64,000 nucleotides of DNA, taken from NCBI GenBank assembly GCA_946555345.1, contig CAMNSS010000012.1, forward strand, positions 1 to 64,000, given 5' to 3'. Below the pieces are notes generated by a model. It searched no databases. It saw nothing but the letters and a program-made list of their open reading frames with translations, and was not told the origin of the DNA. Positions 44,177 through 54,104 of the stretch are shown here, piece by piece. The stretch is from an uncultured Eubacterium sp. (GTDB taxonomy: Bacteria > Bacillota > Clostridia > Peptostreptococcales > Anaerovoracaceae). The stretch's first letter is position 1; the number at the start of each line of letters is the position of its first letter. The position numbers and the translations under genes were made by a program.

Positions 44177-44536
44177 TCAGAAAAATGAATTTTGATCGAT
44201 CCCGAGGCTTACGCTAAGCGCCTCATTCACTTCCGGTAAATGGGTTTTGTCAATTGTTCCGATTCGTTCTTTTAACCTTCTTTTATCGATTGTCCTAAGC
44301 TGTTCCAATAATACGACTGAATTTCTTGACAGGCCGTTTCCGTCCGCCGCGATTTCCACGTGGGTCGGAAGGTCAGCCTTGTTTCTCTTTGACGTAACTG
44401 CCGCGACGATAATCGTCGGGCTGAATTTGTTCCCTACATCGTTCTGTACTACCAGGACAGGCCTTACCCCGCCCTGTTCGGAGCCCATTACCGGACTTAA
44501 ATCAGCGAAATAAAGATCGCCTTTTTTAATGCTCAA
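44177..44536 (-). CDS. ndoA: MazF/EndoA-type endoribonuclease
   Basis: This 119-residue protein has the PemK/MazF pattern: GDLYFADLSPVMGSEQGGVRPVLVVQND, SPTIIVAAVTSKRNKADLPTHVEI, SVVLLEQLRTIDKRRL and a conserved-looking end. In Bacillus this RNase cuts at UACAU and is held by the antitoxin EndoAI encoded directly upstream; here no antitoxin gene precedes it, and nnrD lies 38 bases upstream. The start is a TTG at 44536 with GGGAG 9 bases upstream, which keeps translation low. Confidence 0.9.
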   Translation of the reverse strand: MSIKKGDLYFADLSPVMGSEQGGVRPVLVVQNDVGNKFSPTIIVAAVTSKRNKADLPTHVEIAADGNGLSRNSVVLLEQLRTIDKRRLKERIGTIDKTHLPEVNEALSVSLGIDQNSFF

Positions 44537-44574
44537 GTCCTTTCACTCCCTTTATCGCCTGCCTTGCGGCAGGA

Positions 44575-45441
44575 TCAATTTCCTACAATTTTTTTAAATG
44601 CAGCCGGAAGCGCATCCGCAATCTCAACAGAGGTCATCCCCCACTGGCCATATTCCCTTGCGGCGATATCGCCCGCAAGGCCATGCATGAAAGCGCCTGC
44701 CTTGGCTGCGTCAATGGCGCCGGCGCCTGATGCGGCAATCGCCGTAATGACGCCTGTCAGTACGTCGCCGCTTCCACCGGTTGCCATTCCCGGATTTCCC
44801 GTGGTATTAATATATGTGCCGCCGTTTTCCGATGTCACCACAGTATCTGCGCCTTTCAATAAAACGACAGAGCCTGTCCCCCTGCTCAGCGTTTCAGCGG
44901 CGGCAATCCTGCCCAGCTCTTCAAGCTGCGGTTCACGCAATGCGGAAAGCAGCCTGTCTGCTTCGCCCGGATGCGGCGTTAATATCACGGGTGCTGTTCT
45001 CTTTTTCAGGGCCTGCAAGCCTTCGTCAAACGCACATAATGAATTGAGTGCGTCTGCATCCAGGATCACAGTACCCTCGTATTTTCTAAGTATCTCTTCG
45101 GTTAACAGGTAACTGCGCTTATCTACCCCCAATCCCGGTCCTGCGGCGATCGCGCCGTAAATGCCAAAAGACCGATTTGAAAAGCCTTCGGAAACATCCA
45201 TGCAGGTCGCCTGCGGCACTGCCGTTTGCAGGATGGGAAACAGCTCCCGCAAAACCGCCGCGCTCACAAGTCCCGCCCCTGATTTCAGCGCGCCCCTTGC
45301 GGCCAGCACGGCCGCGCCTGCCATGCCGGCAGATCCCGCAACGATCAAGACCCTGCCACACTGCCCCTTATGTATGTCCCGTGGCCTTTTCTTAATTACA
45401 GTATTTACATATTCGCGCGTAATTAAACCTGTTTTTTCCAT
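44575..45441 (-). CDS. nnrD: ADP-dependent (S)-NAD(P)H-hydrate dehydratase
   Basis: This 288-residue ribokinase-fold protein is the YjeF C-terminal domain alone, which repairs hydrated NAD(P)H. Visible are VLIVAGSAGMAGAAVLAARGAL, IAAGPGLGVDKRS, VILDADALNSL, VILTPHPGEADRLL, VVLLKGADTVV and the nucleotide site GNPGMATGGSGDVLTGVI. The N-terminal epimerase domain is missing and would have to be encoded elsewhere. The ATG at 45441 has GGAG 6 bases upstream. Confidence 0.92.
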   Translation of the reverse strand: MEKTGLITREYVNTVIKKRPRDIHKGQCGRVLIVAGSAGMAGAAVLAARGALKSGAGLVSAAVLRELFPILQTAVPQATCMDVSEGFSNRSFGIYGAIAAGPGLGVDKRSYLLTEEILRKYEGTVILDADALNSLCAFDEGLQALKKRTAPVILTPHPGEADRLLSALREPQLEELGRIAAAETLSRGTGSVVLLKGADTVVTSENGGTYINTTGNPGMATGGSGDVLTGVITAIAASGAGAIDAAKAGAFMHGLAGDIAAREYGQWGMTSVEIADALPAAFKKIVGN

Positions 45442-45496
45442 AAATTTCTCCCCTAGCGTCCACCCGGTCTGCAATCACATCACAGCCACAGCGCGC

Positions 45497-46900
45497 CTAC
45501 AGTGCAATGCCAAGCAAAAGCGATGCGATGAGCAGGTAGGTGACGGCGGAAACCATGTCGGTAATAGAAGATATCATCGGCGTTGCCATCAGCGCAGGGT
45601 CGATGCCGATCTTCTTTGCCCCCATCGGCAAAAGCCCGCCAAGCAGCTTGGCGAACATGACCACCACGATCATGGAAGCCGCAACGGTCAGTCCGATCAT
45701 TACGCCCTCCCCATCGACGAAAACCACCTTGGCAAAATTGAACAAGCTTAAAATAATGCCCAAGATTATGCTGATGCGAAGCTCCTTCCACAGCACCTTC
45801 AATGCGTCCTTTAATTCGATTTCATCCAGCGACAGCCCGCGGATTACCAGCGTCGCCGCCTGCGTTCCCGTATTGCCGCCCGTACCCATCAAAAGCGGCA
45901 GATAGGAAACCAGCACGATCACCTGGGACAGAACCGCCTCAAACCTTGCGATAATCGTCCCCGTCAGCATCAATGCCACCGTCATGAAGATCAGCCACGG
46001 CAGCCTGTTCTTCACATGGCGGAACACGCCGATGTCCAAATATTCCGTATCAGAGCCGTCCATGATCCCGGCCATTCGTTCGATATCCTCGGTCGTTTCC
46101 TCCTCGATGACGTCGAGGATGTCGTCCACGGTGATGATGCCCACCAGCCGATGCTCCTTGTCAACGACCGGAATCGCCAGGAATCCGTACTTTTTGAACA
46201 TCTCCGAAACTTCCTCCTGGTCGTCGTACACGTTGACATACACGTACTCCGTATTCATCAGCTCCGATACCTTGATCTCATCGTCTGCTACCACGAGCGA
46301 CCGCAGCGACACGATGCCCTCCAGCTTCCTGCCGCCTTTTTTCACGTAACAGGTGTACACGGTCTCGCTGTCCATGCCCTCCCGCTTGATATGCGCCATC
46401 GCTTCCCCTACCGTCATCGACTCCTGCAGACTGATATAGTCCGGGGTCATCAGGCTGCCCGCGCAGGTATCCGGGTAATTGAGGAAGGTATTGATCAGCT
46501 TGCGCTCTTCCTTGGGCGTTTTTTCCAGGATCTTGTCCACGATATTTGCCGGAAGCTCCTCCAGCACGTCGATTTTATCGTCGAAGTCCAGCTCGTCGAT
46601 GATATAGCTGATCTCCCGGTCCGTGATGCCTTGGACGATTTCGATCTGGTCGTCGGAGGGAAGGTGGGAAAAGACTTCAACCGAAACATCCTTTGGCAGC
46701 ATCCGAAACAGGATGATCGTCTTTTCCACGCCCAATTCTTCCAGAACTTCCTCGAGAATTTCGCCAATATCGACCTCATTGTGTTTCAGGATCTCGTCTC
46801 TCGCTTTAAAATATGATTTGTCGTCGAGCAGCTGCAGGATGGTCTCGACATCTTCGTCAAACTGCTGCATCTTCGTATCCATGTCCATCGTTTCCGTCAT
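45497..46900 (-). CDS. mgtE: Magnesium transporter MgtE
   Basis: This 467-residue channel has a cytosolic N-domain (about residues 10-125, helical MgtE repeats such as LLPSDDQIEIVQGITDREIS in modified form). A CBS pair (about 130-265; MTPDYISLQESMTVGEAMAHI, IPVVDKEHRLVGIITVDDILDVI) and five membrane helices with the selectivity region PLLMGTGGNTGTQAATLVIRGL follow. It imports Mg2+ with gating by internal Mg2+. The ATG at 46900 has AAAGGAGG 7 bases upstream. Confidence 0.93.
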   Translation of the reverse strand: MTETMDMDTKMQQFDEDVETILQLLDDKSYFKARDEILKHNEVDIGEILEEVLEELGVEKTIILFRMLPKDVSVEVFSHLPSDDQIEIVQGITDREISYIIDELDFDDKIDVLEELPANIVDKILEKTPKEERKLINTFLNYPDTCAGSLMTPDYISLQESMTVGEAMAHIKREGMDSETVYTCYVKKGGRKLEGIVSLRSLVVADDEIKVSELMNTEYVYVNVYDDQEEVSEMFKKYGFLAIPVVDKEHRLVGIITVDDILDVIEEETTEDIERMAGIMDGSDTEYLDIGVFRHVKNRLPWLIFMTVALMLTGTIIARFEAVLSQVIVLVSYLPLLMGTGGNTGTQAATLVIRGLSLDEIELKDALKVLWKELRISIILGIILSLFNFAKVVFVDGEGVMIGLTVAASMIVVVMFAKLLGGLLPMGAKKIGIDPALMATPMISSITDMVSAVTYLLIASLLLGIAL

Positions 46901-46965
46901 GATATTGCCTCCTTTCCCGAATGTGCGAAGTTTTTCTGGCGATGTTTCCCGCTCCCATAAAATCA

Positions 46966-48030
46966 TTAACGAATCAAGTGCTTCCTGATATTTTCTGCAA
47001 ATTCCTTGCCCCGCTGCGCCGCATCCTCAGACCTGAGAATCGCCTTGGGGTCGTTAGCCGTTTCCAGTATAGCAAATTTCCCCGGCAAAGCAAAGGTTTT
47101 ATTCATATTAAGCCCGCTGATCAACTGCTCGGCGACGATATCGCCGCCGCTGTAGCCCGATACGATGATCCCGAAGAGGGATTTTTCATAAAACCTGTGC
47201 GTCGTAAACAGAGCCGTCATGCGGTTGACAAAGGCGGTCAGGTTCGCCCCCAGCGCATCATTGTAATTCGGGCAGATCATCACCAAGGCGTCGCATTCGA
47301 GGATCGCCGGGTATACCTGCTCCGTGATCGGGCCTCCGTAAAAACAGCCGCCTTCCTCCCCGTAATGCCTGCACGCCTCGTAAGAACAGCCCCGGCAGTC
47401 TACCACCGAGCCGTTTCGCAGGGAGATCTCGCGGATGTTGCATTCAGGCAGGTGCTTTCTCACCATGTCCCAGAGAGCCAGGGTATTGGAAGTCCTGCCG
47501 TTACTGGCGTGAAGCGCCAGGATCTTCGGATGCTCTTTTTTGACAGGCTCGTAAGAAAGAATATTGTTTACCAGCTCTTTTCCCGCAGCCATATAAGCGC
47601 CCATGTTATCGGTATGGAGGTTCTGCGCCTGGATGTTGTAATTTTTCAACGTGCGCGTTCCTTCCACAAGCGGCCTTCCGGGAAACGTACAGCCTGCCCG
47701 GTTGGCCGTAAAAACCACGCTGCGCCCGGTGGATTTCGTGTAAAACTCGCAGTTTCCATCTAAAATCACGCCGCCTGCCGCACCCAAAAGCGCATCTCGG
47801 TTCAGGCGGAAATATTTGAGGATGCCGTACAGGCTGAGGTTGATGCCGGACTGCCCCAGGGAAATGGTGAATAAAATCCTCTTGTTCCGCAAGTCCGCCG
47901 CTTCGACCTCCTCCGCCGTCGCCAGCACCCGCACCTTACAGCCTTTCGTGCTATGCGCTATGATCGCTTCCAAGCGTTCCGTCTTATCCGCCTCCGGGCA
48001 AAACGGGTTGATGATAATCAGTTCTTTCAT
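46966..48030 (-). CDS. Two-domain flavoprotein, NADPH-dependent FMN reductase type
   Basis: This 354-residue protein has a C-terminal half with a flavodoxin-like FMN reductase fold: ILALHASNGRTSNTLALWDM, the Cys block VVDCRGCSYEACRH, ALVMICPNYNDALGANLTAFVNRM and FGIIVSGYSGGDIVAEQL. The N-terminal 165 residues look like a second flavodoxin-like domain (ELIIINPFCPEADKTERL, VRVLATAEEVEAADLR). Partner and substrate are unknown. It follows the LDH-like gene by 15 bases and belongs to the three-gene operon with the giant fusion protein. Confidence 0.75.
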   Translation of the reverse strand: MKELIIINPFCPEADKTERLEAIIAHSTKGCKVRVLATAEEVEAADLRNKRILFTISLGQSGINLSLYGILKYFRLNRDALLGAAGGVILDGNCEFYTKSTGRSVVFTANRAGCTFPGRPLVEGTRTLKNYNIQAQNLHTDNMGAYMAAGKELVNNILSYEPVKKEHPKILALHASNGRTSNTLALWDMVRKHLPECNIREISLRNGSVVDCRGCSYEACRHYGEEGGCFYGGPITEQVYPAILECDALVMICPNYNDALGANLTAFVNRMTALFTTHRFYEKSLFGIIVSGYSGGDIVAEQLISGLNMNKTFALPGKFAILETANDPKAILRSEDAAQRGKEFAENIRKHLIR

Positions 48031-48045
48031 AGTATCTCCAGATTT

Positions 48046-49086
48046 TTATAAAGCTTCCAGGTTTCTGTATGCGCGTTCAATCCGTGCAAAGAGCAGTTCC
48101 GGGAGCGGAAGGTTTTCGATTTCAATCCCCTGGCGGACGCGCCTGTTCCTGCATCCGAGGAATGCGCCGCTGCCAGCCTTTCCCAAATAGACCGAGGAAT
48201 AATTCCACCCGCCGCTTATCGTTTCCATCAGGGAAACCGCGCCGGAAGAGAGCGCCGGGGCGATATACGGCTTAAACCCATCGGCTCTCGTTTCTAAATT
48301 GGACTTGACCGCAAGCGCCGTAAGCTGCATCGATAGCTCGTGATGATAACGGCTGATGCTGTCCGCAATGACGAGATCCTCCCCATGCGGGCCAAATGCC
48401 CTGCCCTCTTGTAAGTAATGGGAAAAACGTACATCCTTCTCGGCATAATAAGAAGCCCTGCCATGCATGACGCCAAGGCCGTAGCCTTGCACCTGGGACT
48501 CGCCAAGCCCGCAGGAAATCACAGCCTTGCATAAAGGATCTACCGGGTCGGAGACGACGGCGAAGATTCCTTGAAATCCCGCCGCAAAAGCTTTTTTGCC
48601 ATATAGGGACACAAGCTCCTTGTTCGCCGCAAGCTGCGCCATGCGCACATCGCCGCCCTCGCCTAGCGGCGGGACGCCCTTGGAGGCGCAGAACACAAAT
48701 ACGTCGCAGTCAAACAGCTCGTCCTCTGCCAGCATCCACACAGGCGGCAGCTTCCTGCCATCGGGAAAGCAGATCTGCCCCGCTTCCCGCTCATAACGCC
48801 GCAGCAATTTTTCATTCAAATCGTAAATGCCGATGCTGGCAAGCGGCGCATTGCCTCCCGAAAGGCCGCACGTATCGCCGTCAGCGGCTTTTTCAGAAAA
48901 CCGCATTCCGCTTAAAAGCCGCAGCCCCGTAAGCGCCATGCCGCCCACATCGCCCAGCGCCAGCAGGTTGAGCCTGCATCCGTTTTGGAAAGAATGCGCC
49001 CCGGCAGCCGCATAAGGCAAAATTACCGACTGTCCTTCCTCGATAAAATTTCTGTCCCGGCCGATCAATTCGCTAATATATCTCAT
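48046..49086 (-). CDS. Lactate/malate dehydrogenase-like protein
   Basis: This 346-residue protein has a Rossmann start (LNLLALGDVGGMALTGLRLL), a block GIYDLNEKLLRRYE fitting the NAD-ribose site, the LDH/MDH-like VFVFCASKGVPPLGEGGDVRM, then GIFAVVSDPVDPLCKAVI (usual VVSNPVDxL). The catalytic His block (GxHG) is not obvious. It is probably a divergent family member with unknown substrate. It overlaps the giant fusion gene by 4 bases, so the two are translationally coupled. Confidence 0.6.
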   Translation of the reverse strand: MRYISELIGRDRNFIEEGQSVILPYAAAGAHSFQNGCRLNLLALGDVGGMALTGLRLLSGMRFSEKAADGDTCGLSGGNAPLASIGIYDLNEKLLRRYEREAGQICFPDGRKLPPVWMLAEDELFDCDVFVFCASKGVPPLGEGGDVRMAQLAANKELVSLYGKKAFAAGFQGIFAVVSDPVDPLCKAVISCGLGESQVQGYGLGVMHGRASYYAEKDVRFSHYLQEGRAFGPHGEDLVIADSISRYHHELSMQLTALAVKSNLETRADGFKPYIAPALSSGAVSLMETISGGWNYSSVYLGKAGSGAFLGCRNRRVRQGIEIENLPLPELLFARIERAYRNLEAL

Positions 49087-52000
49087 TTCAAAGCACTCTC
49101 CAATCTTGCCAGCCGTTCCATGTAATCGGCGATATACACGGAAGGCGATAGGTTGAAATCAGCGGATACCCGGTTTGCGCCGTTCGGCATGCGCGGCGAC
49201 TGGATCGCATCCGAAAGCCGCTTTAAGGTAAGCTTTCGCTCAAACAATCCTTGGTACTCCTTTTCCAGCACGCTGAATATTTTCGCCGCATTTTCGAGGC
49301 ATACCGCGGACAACTCATATACAGCCTTGCGCGGGAAAGCGGAGAGGAAGCCCGGCGCGGCAAACGGAAGCAGCAAATTGATGGATGGAATCAGGTTTGC
49401 GCCCGCCTTTTCTTCGCTCTGCACGCCGTCTCCCCCGATAAACGGGCAAAGGGTCGATTCCACAAACCAGCCCTTGAGATTCGGGATAAAATATGCGCTT
49501 TCCACTTCCCTGCCTTGGATCGTCATCAGATCCTTTCCCTGTCCCGAAAGAAGCCCCGTAATCAGCTTACCGATTTGCAGGCCGTTTTCCTTGAATACGG
49601 GATCTAATGCTTTCATGCGGTAACCTTTATGGAGCAAGTCGTCTACGAGGATGACCGGCCTGTTAAACGATTTGATCGTCCGCACTTGATCCGGGATGGC
49701 CGCATACATCGGATACTCTTCGATGGTGAAGTTGTCCAGCTTGGAAGAAAACATTTTCTCCGTATGGAGGGTTTTCGTCACCGTGTTCGGCACTGCCATG
49801 CCCCGCAGGATCTTTCCAAACGGCACGCACATATAATCGCCCAGTTTCCGCTCCGGAAGCGGATAACATGGGACGCCATTCGTCTTTGTCACCATATTGA
49901 CGATTTTCTGGTGCATGATCCCCGCATGGAAGGAAAGCACCAGGTTTCCCGGATTCAGCCCGGTCAGCGCCCGCTGCATACGGGCATGGGTCTGTTCCAG
50001 CACGTCCAAGATGCGCGGGCTTGTATTGAACGGAGCTTTCAGCACCGTGTCCATGTTTTCGATCACGGCAATGGGTTCTTTCATGTTGACTTCATAAACG
50101 CCCATGCCGTTTCCGTCTATCACCATTTCCGTGAAGCCCTGCCGCTCCAGCACATCGACGATCTCCCCGTTATGCGCATCCTCCAGCGAATGGTAAATCG
50201 CATAGGTGATATCCTTCGCTACCGCTTCGGCCAGCACTTCCGTCATCATGATCTGGACGAGGTTTCCCAAGTCCTTTCCGGAAAAGCTGTAAAGTCCCCG
50301 GATGACCAGCATCCGCCCCGTGGCCTTTTCCCGCAGATACGAAGCGATCCGTACATCCCGGAACGCTTCGTAAAGCTGTCCCGTTTCCAGCTCATTAACC
50401 GCCGCGATTGCGCAGACCCTGTTCTCGCCATCCCGGATCAGCGCCGAACGGACATACGGCAGATCCAGGTATGCTTTAAGTTCTTTCACGTTCAGCCCCC
50501 GCGTGCGCATATCTGCCTGCATTTCCTCCAGAATGCCGCTGCCCCTGTTTTGGAGCGGTTCAAAGGAAATGTTCCGGATCTCAAACACGTTCTTGTACTG
50601 CGGTTCCCGCAGGTAAAGGCTGTTATCGTAGATGAAATTCTGCGCCACCGGGTCGATGAGGTTGGCGATATCCCGCCCCCTGTCTATGTTTTCCCTGATC
50701 CTGGTGGAACTGATATCCTCCAGGTAAACGGGAAGCTTTAGCTCCCTGATCATCCCGGTGATGCTGCGGTAAGCGTGATGCAGCCTTTCCAGGCTCTCCC
50801 CGCCGCCTTCCATCGTCTCCCGCCGGAAGACAATATGGTTCATGGAGTGGATCGAATCGCTGGAAGGCTCCGCCTTATAAGAAGAAGCATTGGCGATGAC
50901 GTCGCTGCCAACGACCATATAGAGCTTCCTGCCCGGAAACAGCTCCTTGAGGCGGCGCAGGTCGGAGGGATTGGCGATATTGACCGGGAAATTATCCGGG
51001 AACAGGAATACCCCCGTTTCATCCGCCACCGACATGGATATGATCTGCCGCCTTATTTTCCTGGCTTGCGTCTTCTTTGACCAGGAAAATTCGTCGATGG
51101 CAAGATAAACTTCAAAGCCTTCATTCCGAATCGCCTGCACAATGCCTTTGTGGCTCAGCGAGAACGGGTCGAACGTCCCCGGGAAAAAGGCCACCCGGCC
51201 GTTTTGCGGCAGCTTCATCTCGCCGCTTGTGAATTTGTATTCCGAAATGAAGCGGTAAATGTGGTTGAGCGCCGCCGCATTGTTAAAGAAGTTCATATCG
51301 TATTCATCGATGGAAGAGATCAGCGTCAACAGCTTCTTGTAAATCTGCTGGAAGGCGTCGAACTTTTCCGCCTGTGCCAGTTCGCCGCTCCCGAAGATGT
51401 ACTGCCCGATGACCATGAAAGCTTCCTGGCTGACGGTCTCATGGTAATCCGCAAGGCCTTTCAGAAGCAGTCCCAGCATCTTCTTTTTCCTGGCATCGTA
51501 ATTCTGTTTCCCTTCCTCGTGCCGATATCCGTAGGATGCGTATTTTTTGACGACTTCGCCCACGGTATCCAGTGCGACCGACGCCACCTTGTCGTTGGCG
51601 CTCACGATCAGCTCCCCCAGGTTATCCATAAATTCATCCAGCTCGTCCGGCTCTAAATACAAGGCAAGCTCCCCCAAATAAGCCGGGATATACTTGGAAA
51701 ACTGGTATTCACCGATTTCCAGCCCCTTTGTTAATTCAATAACAAGCTCGTTGATCTGCTCGATCGGAAGCGTCGCCGCAATCTTGATCAGGCTCTTTCC
51801 CGCCCGGTGCCGCACCGTAACCCGTTCGCTGACCTTGATCAGGTTGGAAAAGTGCGTCGCCAGGTGGAAGTTCCTGCTGCTGAATCCCAGGCTGAGCGCA
51901 TTCCCCAAGAGGAAATCCATGTTGATGATTTTCAATACCCATGGCGTTCCCACCTTGAGGTTTTCCCGGAAGATCCCCGATACTGCCTCCCCGAGCTTCC

Positions 52001-53972
52001 CGTCCCGTTCCATCTTTTCAATCCTGTCATAATACGCCGCCGCATCCGCCTGTTGCCCGAGCTGGCGCAGGATTTTATACACCAGATATGCAACGCTGAT
52101 ATTATCCATAAATGCCTTGCCATGGCTGATAATTTCTTTGACTGCGCTGACCGCATCCTCACCTGGCAGATAGCCCGAAATGTACTCCGCCGCCCGCAAC
52201 GCTCCCGCCTTGATCTCCACGGAATCCCGTTTGGATGCCTCGGCGGCGAAACGCAGCACGGAAAGCATCTCCGCTTCGCAAAGCGCATGGCGCGGGATGT
52301 TGATCACCGAATCCAGCAGCACAAATACAGCGCTGTCCGCAAGCGCTTCCATACGGTAAAGCTGAAAATACTTTTCCATGAAGAGCGGAACATCACGTTC
52401 CTCCGAGCTTTCCACGAGCGCTTGCACGATCACTTTCAAGGTATAACCGATCCAGCTCCTGTGCTGGTCCGTCACCATGTAGTCGGGAAAAACAACCTTG
52501 TGAAGATAAGTCTCCCAGATCTCCACCGCTTCCCTGGCCACAGCATCCTTTGCCGCCCCTTCCGGCAGCTCCTTGCGGTAAACATCGTCGTATTCAGCGA
52601 TGATCGTCCCCATCAGCCTGCCTGCCTGCCTCCTGATATCGCCCTCCCGGTGGGAAAGCAAATCATAGAGGAAATGCAGCGTCATCTGCTTTTCGGGCTT
52701 CGTCATGTAAGTAAAATATTCCGAAAGGATATTGAGGTAAGCGCGCTGGCTTTTCCACTGCTTTTCCGAACGGGCCGCCTCCAGCAGGCTGCCGAACGCT
52801 GATTCATCGTTGAAGATGCCCATGATTTTGATGTTGTGCGCAATGGCGGTATATTTAATGCGTTCTACGGCTTCCCTGCCCATGAGCAGCGCGGAATCCT
52901 TCCTGCTGCGCCCCAGCGACGTTGCGGGAGGTTTTGCAATGTCGGTCTCAACACCCAGATCCACGAGGTAATTTTCAAAATCCTTCAGCTTGGCATATAC
53001 TTTTTCATACCGGCGCCGCTTCGCCGCATCCACGTTGTCGAGCTTGTTTAAAATCACGTCAAATGCTTCTGCCAGGGAATAAAAATGCACCTGCTCCACG
53101 CCGTCCTTTCTGCTGCTCTTCACCCGGAAATCCGCATAGATGAGCAGCAGGGATTCGATCGAAAGGTTTTCAAGCTCCAAATCCCAGGTGGAATGGTTGC
53201 TGGCGATATGGGCGATCATCGGCATTTTCTCCCGCTTTAAAAGCTGCTCCGTATAATAATAGTGAAGGTACGGTATCCGCTTGGCTTCCTGCGCCGTGCA
53301 GCCATATTTCCCGAGGTCATGCCCGGCCGCCGCACCGGAGACCAGCGCCAAATCCACAGGGATATCCGTTCCTGCAAGCTGCCTTCCGATAAACAATGCG
53401 GTAAAATGCACGCCTGCGATATGCCCCACGGTGTTAAACGGCGTGATTTCCCTGCTGATCCGCATAAATTCGTAAATGTAATGCTCGCGCCAGAATATGC
53501 GCAGCCTTTCATACTCCGCCGCCGTCATGCAGCCTTCTGTTTCCGCCGCGGAAAGAAGCGTGATATGGTCCTTAGGTGAAAATCCGCTGCGCTCCATTTC
53601 GTATTGGAGCAAAGCGCGGTAGTTTTCCAGGAAAAAGCGTTTGGCCTTCTGCCTGCCGGCAGATGTTTCCGGCGGAAAGCCCGCAGGATACATCTCCGCC
53701 ACCGTATCATCGCAAATAGATTGCAGCCAGCCTTTTTCGGGCTCTGCCGCCCAATATGCCATAAACGGCCGGAACGTTTCCAAAACCGTTTCCGCACTGA
53801 TATTTTCCATGGCGGCTAAACCGCTGAAATGCTCCTTCCACTGAAAATCCGCCATAAGCTGCATCATCGTTTTCCGGCTCATGCCGAAGGCTTTCAGGTT
53901 TTTTTTGCCCGTAAGCGTTTGCTGCACATCCTTTACGATATTTCTGATCAAGCCAGTCACCCCGTTTTGCAT
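49083..53972 (-). CDS. Giant HD / helical-repeat / nucleotidyltransferase / GNAT / phosphoribosyltransferase fusion
   Basis: This open frame of 1629 residues has no stop or frameshift. Residues about 170-330 form an HD domain (TVGHIAGVHF, AAAGHDLGKYG with H218-D219, IASNHST, YADFRVKS). Residues 350-900 are helical and HEAT-like. Near 925-1130 lies a NadD-like nucleotidyltransferase (VAFFPGTFDPFSLSHKGIV, MVVGSDVIANASS, EDISSTRIRENI); the HxGH motif reads S-L-S-H, so its first histidine is lost. Residues about 1140-1295 look like a GNAT fold. Near 1441 RPVILVDDLLHKGYRMKALD is a PRPP-binding loop of a phosphoribosyltransferase. The combination points to nucleotide or NAD metabolism, but no described pathway fits. 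The start at 53972 has only weak SD support. Confidence 0.75.
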   Translation of the reverse strand: MQNGVTGLIRNIVKDVQQTLTGKKNLKAFGMSRKTMMQLMADFQWKEHFSGLAAMENISAETVLETFRPFMAYWAAEPEKGWLQSICDDTVAEMYPAGFPPETSAGRQKAKRFFLENYRALLQYEMERSGFSPKDHITLLSAAETEGCMTAAEYERLRIFWREHYIYEFMRISREITPFNTVGHIAGVHFTALFIGRQLAGTDIPVDLALVSGAAAGHDLGKYGCTAQEAKRIPYLHYYYTEQLLKREKMPMIAHIASNHSTWDLELENLSIESLLLIYADFRVKSSRKDGVEQVHFYSLAEAFDVILNKLDNVDAAKRRRYEKVYAKLKDFENYLVDLGVETDIAKPPATSLGRSRKDSALLMGREAVERIKYTAIAHNIKIMGIFNDESAFGSLLEAARSEKQWKSQRAYLNILSEYFTYMTKPEKQMTLHFLYDLLSHREGDIRRQAGRLMGTIIAEYDDVYRKELPEGAAKDAVAREAVEIWETYLHKVVFPDYMVTDQHRSWIGYTLKVIVQALVESSEERDVPLFMEKYFQLYRMEALADSAVFVLLDSVINIPRHALCEAEMLSVLRFAAEASKRDSVEIKAGALRAAEYISGYLPGEDAVSAVKEIISHGKAFMDNISVAYLVYKILRQLGQQADAAAYYDRIEKMERDGKLGEAVSGIFRENLKVGTPWVLKIINMDFLLGNALSLGFSSRNFHLATHFSNLIKVSERVTVRHRAGKSLIKIAATLPIEQINELVIELTKGLEIGEYQFSKYIPAYLGELALYLEPDELDEFMDNLGELIVSANDKVASVALDTVGEVVKKYASYGYRHEEGKQNYDARKKKMLGLLLKGLADYHETVSQEAFMVIGQYIFGSGELAQAEKFDAFQQIYKKLLTLISSIDEYDMNFFNNAAALNHIYRFISEYKFTSGEMKLPQNGRVAFFPGTFDPFSLSHKGIVQAIRNEGFEVYLAIDEFSWSKKTQARKIRRQIISMSVADETGVFLFPDNFPVNIANPSDLRRLKELFPGRKLYMVVGSDVIANASSYKAEPSSDSIHSMNHIVFRRETMEGGGESLERLHHAYRSITGMIRELKLPVYLEDISSTRIRENIDRGRDIANLIDPVAQNFIYDNSLYLREPQYKNVFEIRNISFEPLQNRGSGILEEMQADMRTRGLNVKELKAYLDLPYVRSALIRDGENRVCAIAAVNELETGQLYEAFRDVRIASYLREKATGRMLVIRGLYSFSGKDLGNLVQIMMTEVLAEAVAKDITYAIYHSLEDAHNGEIVDVLERQGFTEMVIDGNGMGVYEVNMKEPIAVIENMDTVLKAPFNTSPRILDVLEQTHARMQRALTGLNPGNLVLSFHAGIMHQKIVNMVTKTNGVPCYPLPERKLGDYMCVPFGKILRGMAVPNTVTKTLHTEKMFSSKLDNFTIEEYPMYAAIPDQVRTIKSFNRPVILVDDLLHKGYRMKALDPVFKENGLQIGKLITGLLSGQGKDLMTIQGREVESAYFIPNLKGWFVESTLCPFIGGDGVQSEEKAGANLIPSINLLLPFAAPGFLSAFPRKAVYELSAVCLENAAKIFSVLEKEYQGLFERKLTLKRLSDAIQSPRMPNGANRVSADFNLSPSVYIADYMERLARLESALK

Positions 53973-54104
53973 TCATTTGTTGTTTTAAGCCTATGTATTT
54001 ATTTTACCATACCGGAAAACGTTTCACAAACAGTCCTTGCGCAAAACCCCTGAAATTCCCAAAATTTGGGCATTTATCAGAAAATTATAACTTCCTGAAT
54101 TTCA

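Noticed and set aside
46016..46816. Plus-strand open frame opposite mgtE
   Set aside because: No SD or domain; the minus strand encodes the CBS pair and helical domain of MgtE.
49629..50741. Long plus-strand open frame (370 codons) opposite the giant fusion gene
   Set aside because: No SD, no recognisable domain, His/Arg-rich composition typical of the antisense of a coding frame; the opposite strand carries clear motifs.
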